Origin: Vicinamibacterales bacterium | GTDB taxonomy: Bacteria; Acidobacteriota; Vicinamibacteria; Vicinamibacterales; 2-12-FULL-66-21 | DNA: 64,000 nt | Assembly (NCBI GenBank): GCA_036496585.1 | Contig: DASXLB010000020.1 | Location: 1 to 64,000 of the forward strand | Reading direction: 5' to 3' | In this document: one piece after another, positions 1 to 8,728 of the stretch | Numbering within the stretch: the stretch's first letter is position 1 | How the letters are laid out: each line of letters begins with the position of its first letter | Made by a program: the position numbers and the translations under genes | Notes under the pieces: model-generated | Database searches by the model: none | The model's input: only the letters and a program-made list of their open reading frames with translations | What the model was told of the DNA's origin: nothing

Positions 1-1
1 C

Positions 2-985
2 ACGATGACGGTCAAGCTCCTCGCGGGCGACAAGGTGTTGCTCGAGCAGGAGTACTACTCAGTGGGTGGCGGGTTCATCGAGTGGAAAGGGTATACGCCG
101 CCGAAGAAAAACGCGCCGAAATATCCCTTCGCGACGATGAAAGAGCTGCGGGGCCACGCCGACGCCAACAAGACCACGATCGCCAAGATCATGCTGGCCA
201 ACGAGATGTCGATCTCGGGCAAGAGCGAAGAGGACGTGAACACCTTCATCGACAAGATCATCAACGCCATGGTCGCGACGGTGAAGTCCGGGCTGTCGAT
301 GCCGGAAGATGACGTGCTGCCGGGTCCGATCAAACTGCACAGCAAGGCCGCCACGGTGTACAAGCGCGCCATGGACGACAAGTTTCAAGCGGATCGCGGC
401 ATCGGCACGCTCTCGGCGTTTGCGCTGGCGGCGTCTGAAGAAAACGGGCGCGGCCACCTCGTGATCACGGCGCCGACCGGCGGTTCCGCCGGCGTGATGC
501 CGGCGCTGGTCTATGGACTCATCGAGGTCCGAAAGGTCCCGCGGCAGAAGATCCGTGATGGCATGCTCGCGGCCGCGGCCGTCGGTTATCTTTGCAAGCA
601 CCATGCGACGCTGTCTGCGGCCGAGGGCGGCTGCCAGGCGGAAATCGGCGTCGCCTCGTCGATGGCTGCGGCACTGACCGCTACCGCGTACGATGCCGAA
701 TCGAAAGTGGTCGAGAATGCCGCCGAATCGGCGCTCGAGCATCACCTGGGCATGACCTGCGATCCGGTCGCCGGTTACGTGCAGGTGCCGTGCATCGAGC
801 GGTGTGCGTTCGGCGCGGTCAAGGCGTGGACCGCCTACGCGATCGCCAGCAATGAAATCGCGTCCAGGCACCGCGTCGACTTTGATGCGACTGTGATGGC
901 GCTGGCGCAAACCGCCAAGGACATGAACAGTAAATACAAGGAGACCAGCGAAGCCGGCCTCGCCCTCTCTGTCGTGCTCTGCTAA
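2..985 (+). CDS. sdaA: L-serine dehydratase (serine ammonia-lyase), 5'-truncated by window edge
   Basis: The last 327 residues of an iron-sulfur L-serine ammonia-lyase, which converts serine to pyruvate and ammonia in the cytoplasm. The start lies left of the window. The frame opens in the N-terminal beta domain at YSVGGGFIEW and then runs through the complete catalytic domain, with TAPTGGSAGVMPALVYG. Cysteines that fit the 4Fe-4S cluster are visible in CKHHATLSAAEGGC and CDPVAGYVQVPCIERC. Single-chain SdaA is usually about 450 residues, so about 130 are missing. A perfect hairpin starts 8 bases after the stop, so this is the last gene of its unit. Identity is secure; only the 5' end is unknown. 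Confidence 0.93.
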   Translation, partial: TMTVKLLAGDKVLLEQEYYSVGGGFIEWKGYTPPKKNAPKYPFATMKELRGHADANKTTIAKIMLANEMSISGKSEEDVNTFIDKIINAMVATVKSGLSMPEDDVLPGPIKLHSKAATVYKRAMDDKFQADRGIGTLSAFALAASEENGRGHLVITAPTGGSAGVMPALVYGLIEVRKVPRQKIRDGMLAAAAVGYLCKHHATLSAAEGGCQAEIGVASSMAAALTATAYDAESKVVENAAESALEHHLGMTCDPVAGYVQVPCIERCAFGAVKAWTAYAIASNEIASRHRVDFDATVMALAQTAKDMNSKYKETSEAGLALSVVLC

Positions 986-992
986 TCGAAGG

Positions 993-1050
993 AGCTCCTC
1001 GTTGACTCGCGCGGGACATTCCCTCCGCGGGACGTCAACGAGGAGCTTTT
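993..1050 (+). terminator. Rho-independent terminator after serine dehydratase
   Basis: A perfect 14-bp inverted repeat, AGCTCCTCGTTGAC at 993-1006 and its complement at 1034-1047, is followed by a TTTT run at 1047-1050. The loop of 27 bases can itself pair weakly (CGCGG with CCGCG). It sits between the sdaA stop and the porin start. Confidence 0.85.
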
Positions 1051-1089
1051 GATTCCGCGGCGACAACTCGCCAAATCGCAGGAGTGTTC

Positions 1090-2412
1090 ATGGCCTTGGT
1101 GAGTGTCGTTATCGCCGTACTCGTGACCGTCTTCGCCGCGTCAGCTTCAGCACAGTCCCCAGCAGCCGATCCCAACGGCGGCGGACAAACGACAACCGCT
1201 GCGACCCCTCCGCCGATCAGCGAGCGCTATCGCGATGGCATGGTCATCTGGGAAACCCCCGCCGACGCGCGAGTGCCGTTCCTCCTCAAGTTCAACCTCA
1301 ACACCCAGCTCCGCTATCTCAACACTCAGAACAGCGAGGAGTCGTTCACTGACCACCTCGGCGTGACTCGCGAGGTTCATACCCGCAACGACATCACGGT
1401 CAACCGCGCGATGATCATCCTCGGCGGATACGTCTTCGACCAGAGGCTTCGATACAGTTTCACCATCTGGACCTCCGCTGGCGCCGCCTCCATCGTCGTC
1501 GCCAGCAACATCGGGTGGCAGTTCAACAAGGCCTTTACGCTCACCGGGGGGTACACCGGCGTGCCCGGCAGCCGTTCGCTGGTCAACACCTTTCCGTTCT
1601 TCACCTCGACTGACAGGAGCATGGCCGACAACTTCTTCCGTCCAGGGTTTACGCAGGGCGCGTGGGCGAACGGAGACCTGGGAAAGGGGCTGAACTACCT
1701 GGCCTTTGTCGGTAACGGGCTCAATACTCTGAGCATCTCGGCAAACAAGATCGATACGCACCTGGCGTGGTCGGGGAGTACCTGGTGGGAACCGCTGGGA
1801 GCCTATGGCGAGCCGGGCAAAGCCCGCAACATGTACGACGACTACTTTGCGTCGAAGAAGGTACGCGTACGAATTGGCACAGCGTTCACCAGATCCAGGG
1901 AAGATCGTTTCTCGAATCTCGATCAATCGAGCCCGGAGAATACGTCACTCTACAACTCCGATGGCGTGCTCACCTTCGCGACAGGCGCATTCGCGCCTGG
2001 CGTGACGGTCGACGTGGCGACGTACCGGATGTGGGCGGTCGACGGCGGCCTCAAATGGAACGGGCTTGCGATCAACGGCCAATACTTCACGCGCTGGCTG
2101 AGCGAATTTGAGGCCGACGGCCCCCTTCCGCTCGCGTCCACGCTGGACCATGGCGCCGAGCTTACAGCGGGTTACTTCGTCGCACCGAAGAAGGTCATGG
2201 TGTACGGCCGTGGCTCCTGGGTTCGCGGGCAGTTCGGCGACTCCCATGAGTATGGCGGCGGCGTCAAGTGGCACTTCGCTCCGACCGAGCGAGTGTGGCT
2301 CAACATGGAGCTGTTCAAGGTCGATCGCGCTCCCTATAGCGGGGCCTTCACCCCCTATACGGCGGGCATGACCGGCTGGGTGCCGATGTTGCAGACCGTC
2401 CTGGCCTTTTGA
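1090..2412 (+). CDS. Outer-membrane porin, phosphate-porin-like
   Basis: A 440-residue protein with a Sec signal peptide (hydrophobic core VVIAVLVTVFA, likely cut at ASA/QS) and a body of alternating aromatic/polar stretches ending in F, as in beta-barrel porins. Phrases such as FNLNTQLRYLN, RAMIILGGYVFDQRLRY and a run of short strands fit the OprO/OprP-like porin superfamily. It is a paralog of the larger porin at 61645-63198: both share FAPGVTVDVATYRM/FGPGVTVNEVDYRM and GLAINGQYFTRWL/GLAIEGEAYWRWL. I chose ATG 1090 because GGAG lies 5 bases before it; GTG 1084 would add two residues. The substrate is unknown. It is monocistronic, between a terminator and a convergent kinase gene. Confidence 0.8.
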   Translation: MALVSVVIAVLVTVFAASASAQSPAADPNGGGQTTTAATPPPISERYRDGMVIWETPADARVPFLLKFNLNTQLRYLNTQNSEESFTDHLGVTREVHTRNDITVNRAMIILGGYVFDQRLRYSFTIWTSAGAASIVVASNIGWQFNKAFTLTGGYTGVPGSRSLVNTFPFFTSTDRSMADNFFRPGFTQGAWANGDLGKGLNYLAFVGNGLNTLSISANKIDTHLAWSGSTWWEPLGAYGEPGKARNMYDDYFASKKVRVRIGTAFTRSREDRFSNLDQSSPENTSLYNSDGVLTFATGAFAPGVTVDVATYRMWAVDGGLKWNGLAINGQYFTRWLSEFEADGPLPLASTLDHGAELTAGYFVAPKKVMVYGRGSWVRGQFGDSHEYGGGVKWHFAPTERVWLNMELFKVDRAPYSGAFTPYTAGMTGWVPMLQTVLAF

Positions 2413-2477
2413 GGAGCGCGCCCGCGTCAGCACAGCGCGTTCAGTGATGGTTCACGGCGCTGGCGCCCCCCGATGCT

Positions 2478-4583
2478 TCAGCGGGCACCGTCAACGTCGC
2501 GCCGGGCCGCCCCACGCCGGACGAGCGTCGCCATCGACGCGACGAGTTCCGCGGGATCGACGGGTTTGGCGAGATGCATCTCGAAGCCGCTCTCCAGGGC
2601 CTTGGTGCGGTCCGCCGCGCGCGCGAACGCGGTCAACGCCGCGGCGGGAACGTCCCGGACCGTGACGTCTGGCGAGCGGCGAAGCCGCGAGATGAATTCA
2701 TAGCCGTCAATCTCCGGCATGCCCACATCGACCACCAGCGCATCGGGATGCAGCCCGGCGAGATGTTCGAGCCCGGCCAACGCCGACGAAAAGGTGAGAA
2801 CCTCGGCGCCAGCCGCCTCCAGGACGACCCGCAGGAGCCCGAGCGTGTCCTCTTCATCGTCGATCGCCACGATGCGGACGCCACGAAGACTTCCGAGTTT
2901 CGGCAGCGGTCCGCGCCGTTCGGTGATGGGATGTTCGCGACGCTCGCGCCCGGTCTCCGTGTGGACGATCATCAGCGGCAAACGGACGCGAAAGGTTGCG
3001 CCCTTGCCTTCACCGTCGCTGAGCGCCTCCACCGAGCCGCCGTGCAGTTCGACGATGTGCCCGACGATCGAGAGCCCGAGCCCGAGGCCGCCGGTCTTTC
3101 GCGTCGTGCTGGCATCCGCCTGTCGAAACCGTTCGAACACGTGCGGCAGGAACTCCCGACGAATGCCGGTGCCGGTGTCGCTGACGACAATCTCGACGTG
3201 CGAGTTCACACGTTCGAGGCGGATCTGGATGCGCCCCGTCTTCGGCGTGAACTTCACGGCGTTGGTGAGGAGATTCCACACGACCTGCTGCAGACGGTCG
3301 GGGTCGCCGGACACCGGCCCGACCCGGGGATCGACGATCGTCTCGATCCGCACCCGCTTGGCGTCGGCGGCCGGCTTCACCGTCGCCACGGCGTTGTGAA
3401 TGAGCAGCGGCAGTTCGACAGGCTGCACGTCCAATCGGATCTTGCCGGAGATGATGCGGGAGACGTCCAGCACGTCGTCCACGATCTGCATCAACGCCAG
3501 GGCATTGCGCTCGAGCGTTTCCATTCCTCGCGCCGCCTTGTCCCCGCTCAGGACATTGCCCTGCAGCAGCCGCGCGTAACCGACGACGGCGTTCAGCGGC
3601 GTTCGCAGCTCGTGGGAGAGCACCGCGAGGAACTCGTCCTTCAGCCGGTCGGCATCGCGTGCCGCCGTATACAGCCGCGCGTTCTCGAGGGCAAGCGAGG
3701 CCCACCCGGCGATGCCGGTGGCCAGCTGTTCGTGCTCCTCGGTGAACACGCCAGGGGTGGAATCGCCGAAGAACAGCCCTCCAAGCAACTCTCCGGCGGC
3801 ATTCGTCACCGGCACTGCCAAATAGCTCCGGACGGGCAGATGTCCTTCCGGCATACCGAAGAAGGGGGGATTGTGTTCAAATCGCGGATCGATTGTGGCG
3901 TCGGACAGGCGGACCGGCCCCTCGCCATGAAGGATCGGCGCGAAGATCTCCGCCTGACGTGGAGGTGGAATCGCGGCGAATGCCTCCTTGGGCGCCCCCG
4001 ACAGCGTGGACCGCATGTAGACCTCACCGGACTGCGGATCGCGCACGTTATAGAAGAACGCGCCAAACTCGGCCGTGGTGAGGCTGGTCGCCGCCTCCAT
4101 CACCTTCCGGACGACGATGGGCTGATCGAGTGAGGACGCGATCAGCGTGCCGACGTCGCCCAGCGTCTTGGCAATGATTGCTTGCTGCGCCGCCATCGCC
4201 AGCAGGCTGGTCCGTTCGGTGATGTCTCGCGCGATCTTCGATGCGCCGACAACGACGCCGGCCTCGTCCGAGATCGGCGACACGGTCAGCGATACCAGGA
4301 TGTCGGTACCGTCCTTCCGGCGCCGCCTGGTCTCGAAGTGATCCACGCCCTGGCGCGTTCGAACGCGCGCCAGCACCATGTCTTCCTCGGCCTGCAGCTC
4401 CGGCGGAATGATCATACGGATCGATTGGCCGATGGCCTCGCTGGCGGTGTAGCCGAACATGCGTTCGGCCGCCGCGTTCCAGGACTGGATGATGCCGTTC
4501 AGGTCCTTGCTGACGATGGCGTCGTCTGAAGAGTCGACGATCTGGGCAAGATGGCGGCGAACAAAATCGTCTCCGGTGGGCAT
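2478..4583 (-). CDS. Hybrid sensor histidine kinase (PAS-GAF-HisKA-HATPase-REC)
   Basis: A 701-residue soluble hybrid kinase. The PAS domain (about 15-125) has the signature IIQSWNAAAERMFGYTASEA; a GAF domain follows (about 145-290). The H-box LSHELRTPLNAVVGYARL has its histidine near residue 322, and the N-box WNLLTNAVKFT and G-boxes (GTGI, GLGLGLSIV) follow. The C-terminal receiver has acidic residues in VAIDDEED and the phospho-aspartate in ALVVDVGMPEIDGYEF near residue 616. There is no transmembrane segment, so the signal is probably cytoplasmic. The start is uncertain: ATG 4583 is used, while TTG 4613 would add ten residues; neither has a clear ribosome site. No partner regulator is adjacent. 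Confidence 0.88.
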   Translation of the reverse strand: MPTGDDFVRRHLAQIVDSSDDAIVSKDLNGIIQSWNAAAERMFGYTASEAIGQSIRMIIPPELQAEEDMVLARVRTRQGVDHFETRRRRKDGTDILVSLTVSPISDEAGVVVGASKIARDITERTSLLAMAAQQAIIAKTLGDVGTLIASSLDQPIVVRKVMEAATSLTTAEFGAFFYNVRDPQSGEVYMRSTLSGAPKEAFAAIPPPRQAEIFAPILHGEGPVRLSDATIDPRFEHNPPFFGMPEGHLPVRSYLAVPVTNAAGELLGGLFFGDSTPGVFTEEHEQLATGIAGWASLALENARLYTAARDADRLKDEFLAVLSHELRTPLNAVVGYARLLQGNVLSGDKAARGMETLERNALALMQIVDDVLDVSRIISGKIRLDVQPVELPLLIHNAVATVKPAADAKRVRIETIVDPRVGPVSGDPDRLQQVVWNLLTNAVKFTPKTGRIQIRLERVNSHVEIVVSDTGTGIRREFLPHVFERFRQADASTTRKTGGLGLGLSIVGHIVELHGGSVEALSDGEGKGATFRVRLPLMIVHTETGRERREHPITERRGPLPKLGSLRGVRIVAIDDEEDTLGLLRVVLEAAGAEVLTFSSALAGLEHLAGLHPDALVVDVGMPEIDGYEFISRLRRSPDVTVRDVPAAALTAFARAADRTKALESGFEMHLAKPVDPAELVASMATLVRRGAARRDVDGAR

Positions 4584-4881
4584 AAGGTCGCGCAAAGAGT
4601 CTGGATTCTTCAAGCATGCCGGATGCCAGGTACTCGTAGATCCGGCGCTTCCATTCCCTCGAAACTTACAGCGCAGCTACAAGCACTTCGGATGTGACGG
4701 ATTCCGGACCACCTCAAGGGTCGGCCGCCTCATCCACCCGTGCTAGCATCGGTGCAGATGTGCGCAGACCGCATCATCTCCGGCTTCACCTGATAGCCCG
4801 CCTCCGCTGGCGCGTTGCGCCATCCGATCGCTGATCCAGATTGACTGTCCGTTCCGGGTGTCCCCCGGCGAGCGTTCACCC

Positions 4882-5328
4882 ATGACCGCCATCACGATTT
4901 CGTTGCGGATCACGGCGCCCGGGCCCGCGTCCGCTCGGGTTTCGGTGGGCCGACGCCAGTTCTCGATCGGGCGCCCCGTTGAGTTCGATGACGAGTCCCC
5001 GCACGTCGCGGCGCTCGAGTATGCGCTCGGTGCGGTGGGTGGCGAGGTCGTCAACGGTCTGCGGGAGTTCGCGCGGCGCCGGCGTCTCGCGATCGACGCC
5101 GTGGAGGCGCTCGTGACCGGCGAGCTGCACGGCGGACTCGCTTATCTGGAAGTGAGTGGTGAGACCGCCCGGCCGCGGATTTGCCGTATCGCCATCAAAG
5201 TGTTCGTCGCCTCGGTTGACCAGAAAGCCACCCGGGCGCTGTTCGACGACATGCTCGACCGCCTTCCGCTGGTGTGTACGCTGCGCGAAGCTCTCGAGCT
5301 CGACATCGAACTCGTCCAGACGTCCTGA
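4882..5328 (+). CDS. OsmC-like protein, first gene of a four-gene operon
   Basis: A 148-residue protein with the OsmC fold pattern: an N-terminal strand region, then a helix with HVAALEYALGAVGGEVVNGL, then SRVAI-type strands and a C-terminal LREALELDIELV. Its peroxidatic cysteines are absent at the expected places: the helix position that carries Cys in OsmC/Ohr reads as Gly/Ala here, so a peroxidase role is doubtful. The neighbour 14 bases downstream is an acyl-CoA dehydrogenase, then a PhnD-like and a MetE-like gene, all on one strand with overlaps. ATG 4882 is used; GTG 4858 is possible. This is a second OsmC-family gene in the window besides the one at 36527. Confidence 0.7.
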   Translation: MTAITISLRITAPGPASARVSVGRRQFSIGRPVEFDDESPHVAALEYALGAVGGEVVNGLREFARRRRLAIDAVEALVTGELHGGLAYLEVSGETARPRICRIAIKVFVASVDQKATRALFDDMLDRLPLVCTLREALELDIELVQTS

Positions 5329-5342
5329 AGGAGAGCGTAGCG

Positions 5343-6497
5343 ATGTATCGATTGAACGAAGAGCAGCAGCAGATTGCCACCACCGCCGCGGCGGTCGCCG
5401 ACCGCGACCTGGCGCCGCGCGCCGCGAGCGTCGACCGCGAAGCGGCGTTCCCGAAGGACTCGATCGCTGCGCTCGGCGCCAGCGGCCTCCTCGGGTTGAC
5501 CGTCCCGAAGGCGCAGGGCGGACTCGGACAGGGGCCGCGGACCGCCGCCGCGGTCATCGATGCGCTCGCCCAGCGCTGTCCGTCGACCGCGATGGTGTAC
5601 CTGATGCACCTGTGCGGCGTCGCCTGTTACGCCGCCGCGCCCGACAAGACCGCGCCGCTCCTCGAGGCGGCGGCAGCGGGACGGCATCTTTCGACGCTCG
5701 CGTTCAGCGAGAAGGGATCGCGCAGCCACTTCTGGGCGCCAGTGAGCCGGGCCAGCGCGACCGGCGACGGAGCCGTGCGGATTAGCGCACAGAAGTCGTT
5801 CGTCACCTCGGCCGGCCACGCCGACGGCTACGTCGTCTCGACGCTGGCAAGCGATGCGACCACGCCGCTCGAGAGCTCGATCTACCTTCTTCTCAATGGC
5901 GACGCCGGCATGACGGTCGCGGGCGTATGGAGTGGACTCGGACTGCGGGGCAACGCCAGCGCGCCGATGGCGCTCGACAACGTGTCGGCCGGCGCCGACC
6001 GCGCCCTCACGCGTAACGGTAAGGGGCTGGAGATGATGCTCGCCACCGTGCTGCCGCTCTTCCAGGTCGGATCGGCGGCTGTCGGGATCGGCATCGCCGA
6101 AGCGGCCGTACAGGCGACGATCGCCCACGTCACGCACACGCGGTTCGAGGAATCGAACAGTTCGCTCGCCGACCTGCCGACGCTGCGCGCGCAGATCGCG
6201 AAAATGCGGATCGAGACCGATCGGGCAAGGGCGCACCTGGGCGCCGTCCTCGACTCGCTGGAATCGCCGGGACCGGCGACGCAGTTGATGGTGCTCGAGG
6301 CCAAGGCGTCGGGTACCGAGACGGCGGCGCTGGTCACCGACATGGCGATGCGGACGTGCGGCGGCGCGGCGTTCGGCGGCGCGCACGGCATCGAACGACT
6401 GTTCCGGGACGCACGTGCGCCGATCGTGATGGCGCCGACCAGCGACGTCGCCTACGAGTTCATCGGTCGCGCGCTATGCGGCCTGGAGGTCTTCTGA
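5343..6497 (+). CDS. Acyl-CoA dehydrogenase family flavoprotein
   Basis: A 384-residue member of the acyl-CoA dehydrogenase fold. It begins YRLNEEQQQIATTAAAVADR, has a mid-domain with AFSEKGSRSHFWAPV, and ends with the family's helical region and RDARAPIVMAPTSDVAYEFI. ATG 5343 is set by AGGAG 9 bases upstream. The stop TGA overlaps the next start (TGATG). Related enzymes include true acyl-CoA dehydrogenases and FMN/FAD monooxygenases of sulfur metabolism (DszC type). The neighbours, a PhnD-like binding protein and a MetE-like enzyme, make a role other than beta-oxidation plausible, but the substrate cannot be read from the sequence. Confidence 0.82.
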   Translation: MYRLNEEQQQIATTAAAVADRDLAPRAASVDREAAFPKDSIAALGASGLLGLTVPKAQGGLGQGPRTAAAVIDALAQRCPSTAMVYLMHLCGVACYAAAPDKTAPLLEAAAAGRHLSTLAFSEKGSRSHFWAPVSRASATGDGAVRISAQKSFVTSAGHADGYVVSTLASDATTPLESSIYLLLNGDAGMTVAGVWSGLGLRGNASAPMALDNVSAGADRALTRNGKGLEMMLATVLPLFQVGSAAVGIGIAEAAVQATIAHVTHTRFEESNSSLADLPTLRAQIAKMRIETDRARAHLGAVLDSLESPGPATQLMVLEAKASGTETAALVTDMAMRTCGGAAFGGAHGIERLFRDARAPIVMAPTSDVAYEFIGRALCGLEVF

Positions 6498-7321
6498 TGG
6501 CCGGCGCGCTGAAAGTCGGGGCGGTGATGTACGACCCCAAGGTGTCGGTCATCTGGGAGATCATCCGCGACTTCTTCGACGCGCAGGGCGAGCCGATCGA
6601 CGTCGCGTTTTACTCGACCTACGAGGACCAGAACGACGGGCTGCTGTCGGGCGCGATCGACATCGCCTGGAACTCGCCGCTCGCGTGGCTCGACGCGCGG
6701 CGACGTTCCGCCAAGGGCTGCCGCGCCATCGCGATGCGCGACACGGATCGCGATCGCCGCTCCTATTTCGTGGCGCGGCGCGATGGCCCGGTGCAGGGGC
6801 TCGCCGACCTGAAGGGCCAGACGCTGGCCACCGGCGCGATCGACTCGCCGCAGGCGACGCTCATACCGCTCAACCGCCTGCGCCGCGAAGGACTGACACC
6901 TGGAGTCGACGTGACCGTCCGGCGGTTCGACGTGCTGGTCGGCAAGCACGGCGATCACGTCGGCGGCGAGCGCGACGCGCTGGCCTGCCTCACGCGCGGT
7001 GACGCCGCGGCGTGCGCCATGCTTGACCTGAACTGGGATGGCTGGATCGCGGACGGCACGATCGACGCGAACGCCCTCCGCATCGTCGGCGAAACGGACC
7101 GCTTCGACCATTGCGTCTTCACGGTCCGCGAGGCGCTCGACCGGTCGGCGGAGCAGGCGTGGCTCGGCGCGCTCTTCGCGATGCGCTACGACAACCCGGC
7201 GCATCGCGAGATGATGAACCTCGAAGGCCTCAAGGCGTGGCTGCCGGGACGGACGACGGGGTTCGGTCCGCTGACGGCCGCGGTCGAGTCGGAGCGATTC
7301 TTCCCCCCGGCGTCTGTGTGA
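6497..7321 (+). CDS. PhnD/SsuA-like substrate-binding protein without signal peptide
   Basis: A 274-residue periplasmic-binding-protein fold of the PhnD (phosphonate-binding) type. Family patterns seen are LKVGAVMYDPKVSVIWE, YEDQNDGLLSGAIDIAWNSP, DLKGQTLATGAIDSPQATLI and AAACAMLDLNWDGW. It has no N-terminal hydrophobic stretch, so it appears cytoplasmic, which is odd for a transporter component. No permease or ATPase gene is nearby. ATG 6497 shares a base with the preceding stop, and the following GTG 7318 overlaps its own stop by four bases, so the four genes are translationally coupled. It may be a ligand sensor or an enzyme helper; the ligand is unknown. Confidence 0.78.
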   Translation: MAGALKVGAVMYDPKVSVIWEIIRDFFDAQGEPIDVAFYSTYEDQNDGLLSGAIDIAWNSPLAWLDARRRSAKGCRAIAMRDTDRDRRSYFVARRDGPVQGLADLKGQTLATGAIDSPQATLIPLNRLRREGLTPGVDVTVRRFDVLVGKHGDHVGGERDALACLTRGDAAACAMLDLNWDGWIADGTIDANALRIVGETDRFDHCVFTVREALDRSAEQAWLGALFAMRYDNPAHREMMNLEGLKAWLPGRTTGFGPLTAAVESERFFPPASV

Positions 7322-8463
7322 GCCTGCCGCTCTTTCCGGTCACCACCGTCGGCAGCTGGCCGCGCCCGGCGAGCGTCGTCGAGGCGATGCGCGCGCATCG
7401 GCACCGCCGGATCGACCGTGCCGAGCGCGACCGCGTCGCCGACCGCGCGGTGACCGAGTGGCTGCGCGTGCAGGAGACGCTCGGCTGCGACATCGTCACC
7501 GACGGCGAACTGCGGCGCGACAACTTCTACTCGTTCGTCGCCGAGAAGCTGTCGGGCGTCCAGTTGATGACGCTCGCCGAGATGCTGGAAGTCGTCGAGG
7601 ACAAGGCCGGCTTCGAGCAATTGCTGCAGACGCTCGACGTGCCGGCTTATTCGATTAGCGGCCCCGTCTGCACCGGACAGATCGCGCGGCGTGAGACGCT
7701 GGCGCTGGATGACTTGCGGTTCGCGCGCCGCCACACCGCTCTGCCGATCAAGGTCACGCTGCCCGGACCGTATCTGTTGACGCGCGCGATGTACGTGCCG
7801 GAGGTGACGCGGGAGTTCTACGCTGACAAGGAGGCGCTCGCGACGGCCGTCGTCGCGCTGCTTCGCGCCGAGCTCGGCGAGCTGCGATCGGCCGGCGTCG
7901 AGTTCGTGCAGTTCGACGAGCCCGTGTTGACCGAGGTGGCATTCGCGCCAGGCCGCACCCGTACCTTCATGTGCGCGGCGCTCGCGGCGCGGAAGGATCC
8001 GGCCGAGGAGCTCGAGTTCGCCGTCTCGCTGATCAACGGGGTCGTGGCGGGAATCGACGACGTGCGGCTCGGGCTGCACGTCTGCCGCGGCAACTGGAGC
8101 CGCGACGAACGGACGCTGCTGAGCGGCAGCTATCAGGCGCTCCGCCCCTATCTCGACCGGCTGCAGGTCAGACAGCTCGTGCTCGAATACGCCACCGACC
8201 GCGCCGGCGGGCTGGTCGCCTTCGAAAACAAGGAGCTCGGCCTCGGCGTGGTCAACCCGAGGACCGATGTGGTGGAGACACCGGCAGAGATTCGAAGCGC
8301 CGTGGAACTGGCGCTTCGGGTCTATCCGGCCGAACGTCTGTTCCTGAATCCAGACTGCGGGTTCGGCACTTTCTCGAACCGTCCGATGAACACGCCCGAG
8401 ATCGCTTCCGCCAAGATCACGGCGATGGCGGCAGCTGCCCGGGACCTGCGTTCAGGTCGGTGA
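7318..8463 (+). CDS. MetE-like (cobalamin-independent methionine synthase) C-terminal-domain protein
   Basis: A 381-residue protein corresponding to the catalytic C-terminal barrel of MetE, without the N-terminal duplicate. It starts LFPVTTVGSWPRPASVVEAM and has VTDGELRRDNFYSFVAEKL, GVEFVQFDEPVL and LFLNPDCGFGTFSNRP. Candidate zinc ligands are the His and Cys of HVCRGN, a Glu in VLEYATDRAG and the Cys of PDCGFG. The start is GTG 7318, overlapping the upstream stop as GTGA. Stand-alone MetE barrels include methyltransferases acting on other methyl donors and thiols, so true methionine synthase activity is not assured. Two hairpins follow the stop. Confidence 0.83.
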   Translation: MSLPLFPVTTVGSWPRPASVVEAMRAHRHRRIDRAERDRVADRAVTEWLRVQETLGCDIVTDGELRRDNFYSFVAEKLSGVQLMTLAEMLEVVEDKAGFEQLLQTLDVPAYSISGPVCTGQIARRETLALDDLRFARRHTALPIKVTLPGPYLLTRAMYVPEVTREFYADKEALATAVVALLRAELGELRSAGVEFVQFDEPVLTEVAFAPGRTRTFMCAALAARKDPAEELEFAVSLINGVVAGIDDVRLGLHVCRGNWSRDERTLLSGSYQALRPYLDRLQVRQLVLEYATDRAGGLVAFENKELGLGVVNPRTDVVETPAEIRSAVELALRVYPAERLFLNPDCGFGTFSNRPMNTPEIASAKITAMAAAARDLRSGR

Positions 8464-8497
8464 GGCCGCTCCGGGGACCGGCCTCGTCGCTACGAGG
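8462..8497. terminator. Hairpins between convergent gene ends
   Basis: GAGGCCG at 8462-8468 pairs with CGGCCTC at 8479-8485, and CCTCGT at 8482-8487 pairs with ACGAGG at 8492-8497. The two stems are mutually exclusive in part. They lie between the ends of the MetE-like and cold-shock genes and could serve either strand; there is no clear T-run. Confidence 0.4.
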
Positions 8498-8699
8498 CGA
8501 GGCGCACGTTCTCGGCGCGCGGCCCCTTCGGCCCTTGTCCGCGCTCGAACGTCACCGCCTGTCCCTCGCGAAGCTCGTCGAAGCGCGCGTCGGCGCAGGC
8601 GGACTGATGAAAGAAGTATTCGCTTCCGTCGCTGGCCGCGATAAAGCCAAATCCCTTGTCGGTCAACCGCTTGATCGTGCCGTTCATTGTCGTCGCCAT
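8490..8699 (-). CDS. Cold-shock domain protein
   Basis: A 69-residue single cold-shock domain that binds single-stranded nucleic acid. RNP1 is seen as DKGFGFIAA and RNP2 as EYFFHQSA, and the family ending RAENVRL is present. It is slightly longer at the N terminus (MATTMNGTIK) than E. coli CspA. ATG 8699 is the only reasonable start; GAGAGACAACG precedes it, with a long purine-rich leader that may be part of the usual cold-responsive 5' region. It is followed on the same strand by nothing; the gene upstream (8729) encodes the radical SAM protein. Confidence 0.95.
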   Translation of the reverse strand: MATTMNGTIKRLTDKGFGFIAASDGSEYFFHQSACADARFDELREGQAVTFERGQGPKGPRAENVRLAS

Positions 8700-8728
8700 C
8701 GTTGTCTCTCTGCCTCTCTGGTGTGGCC

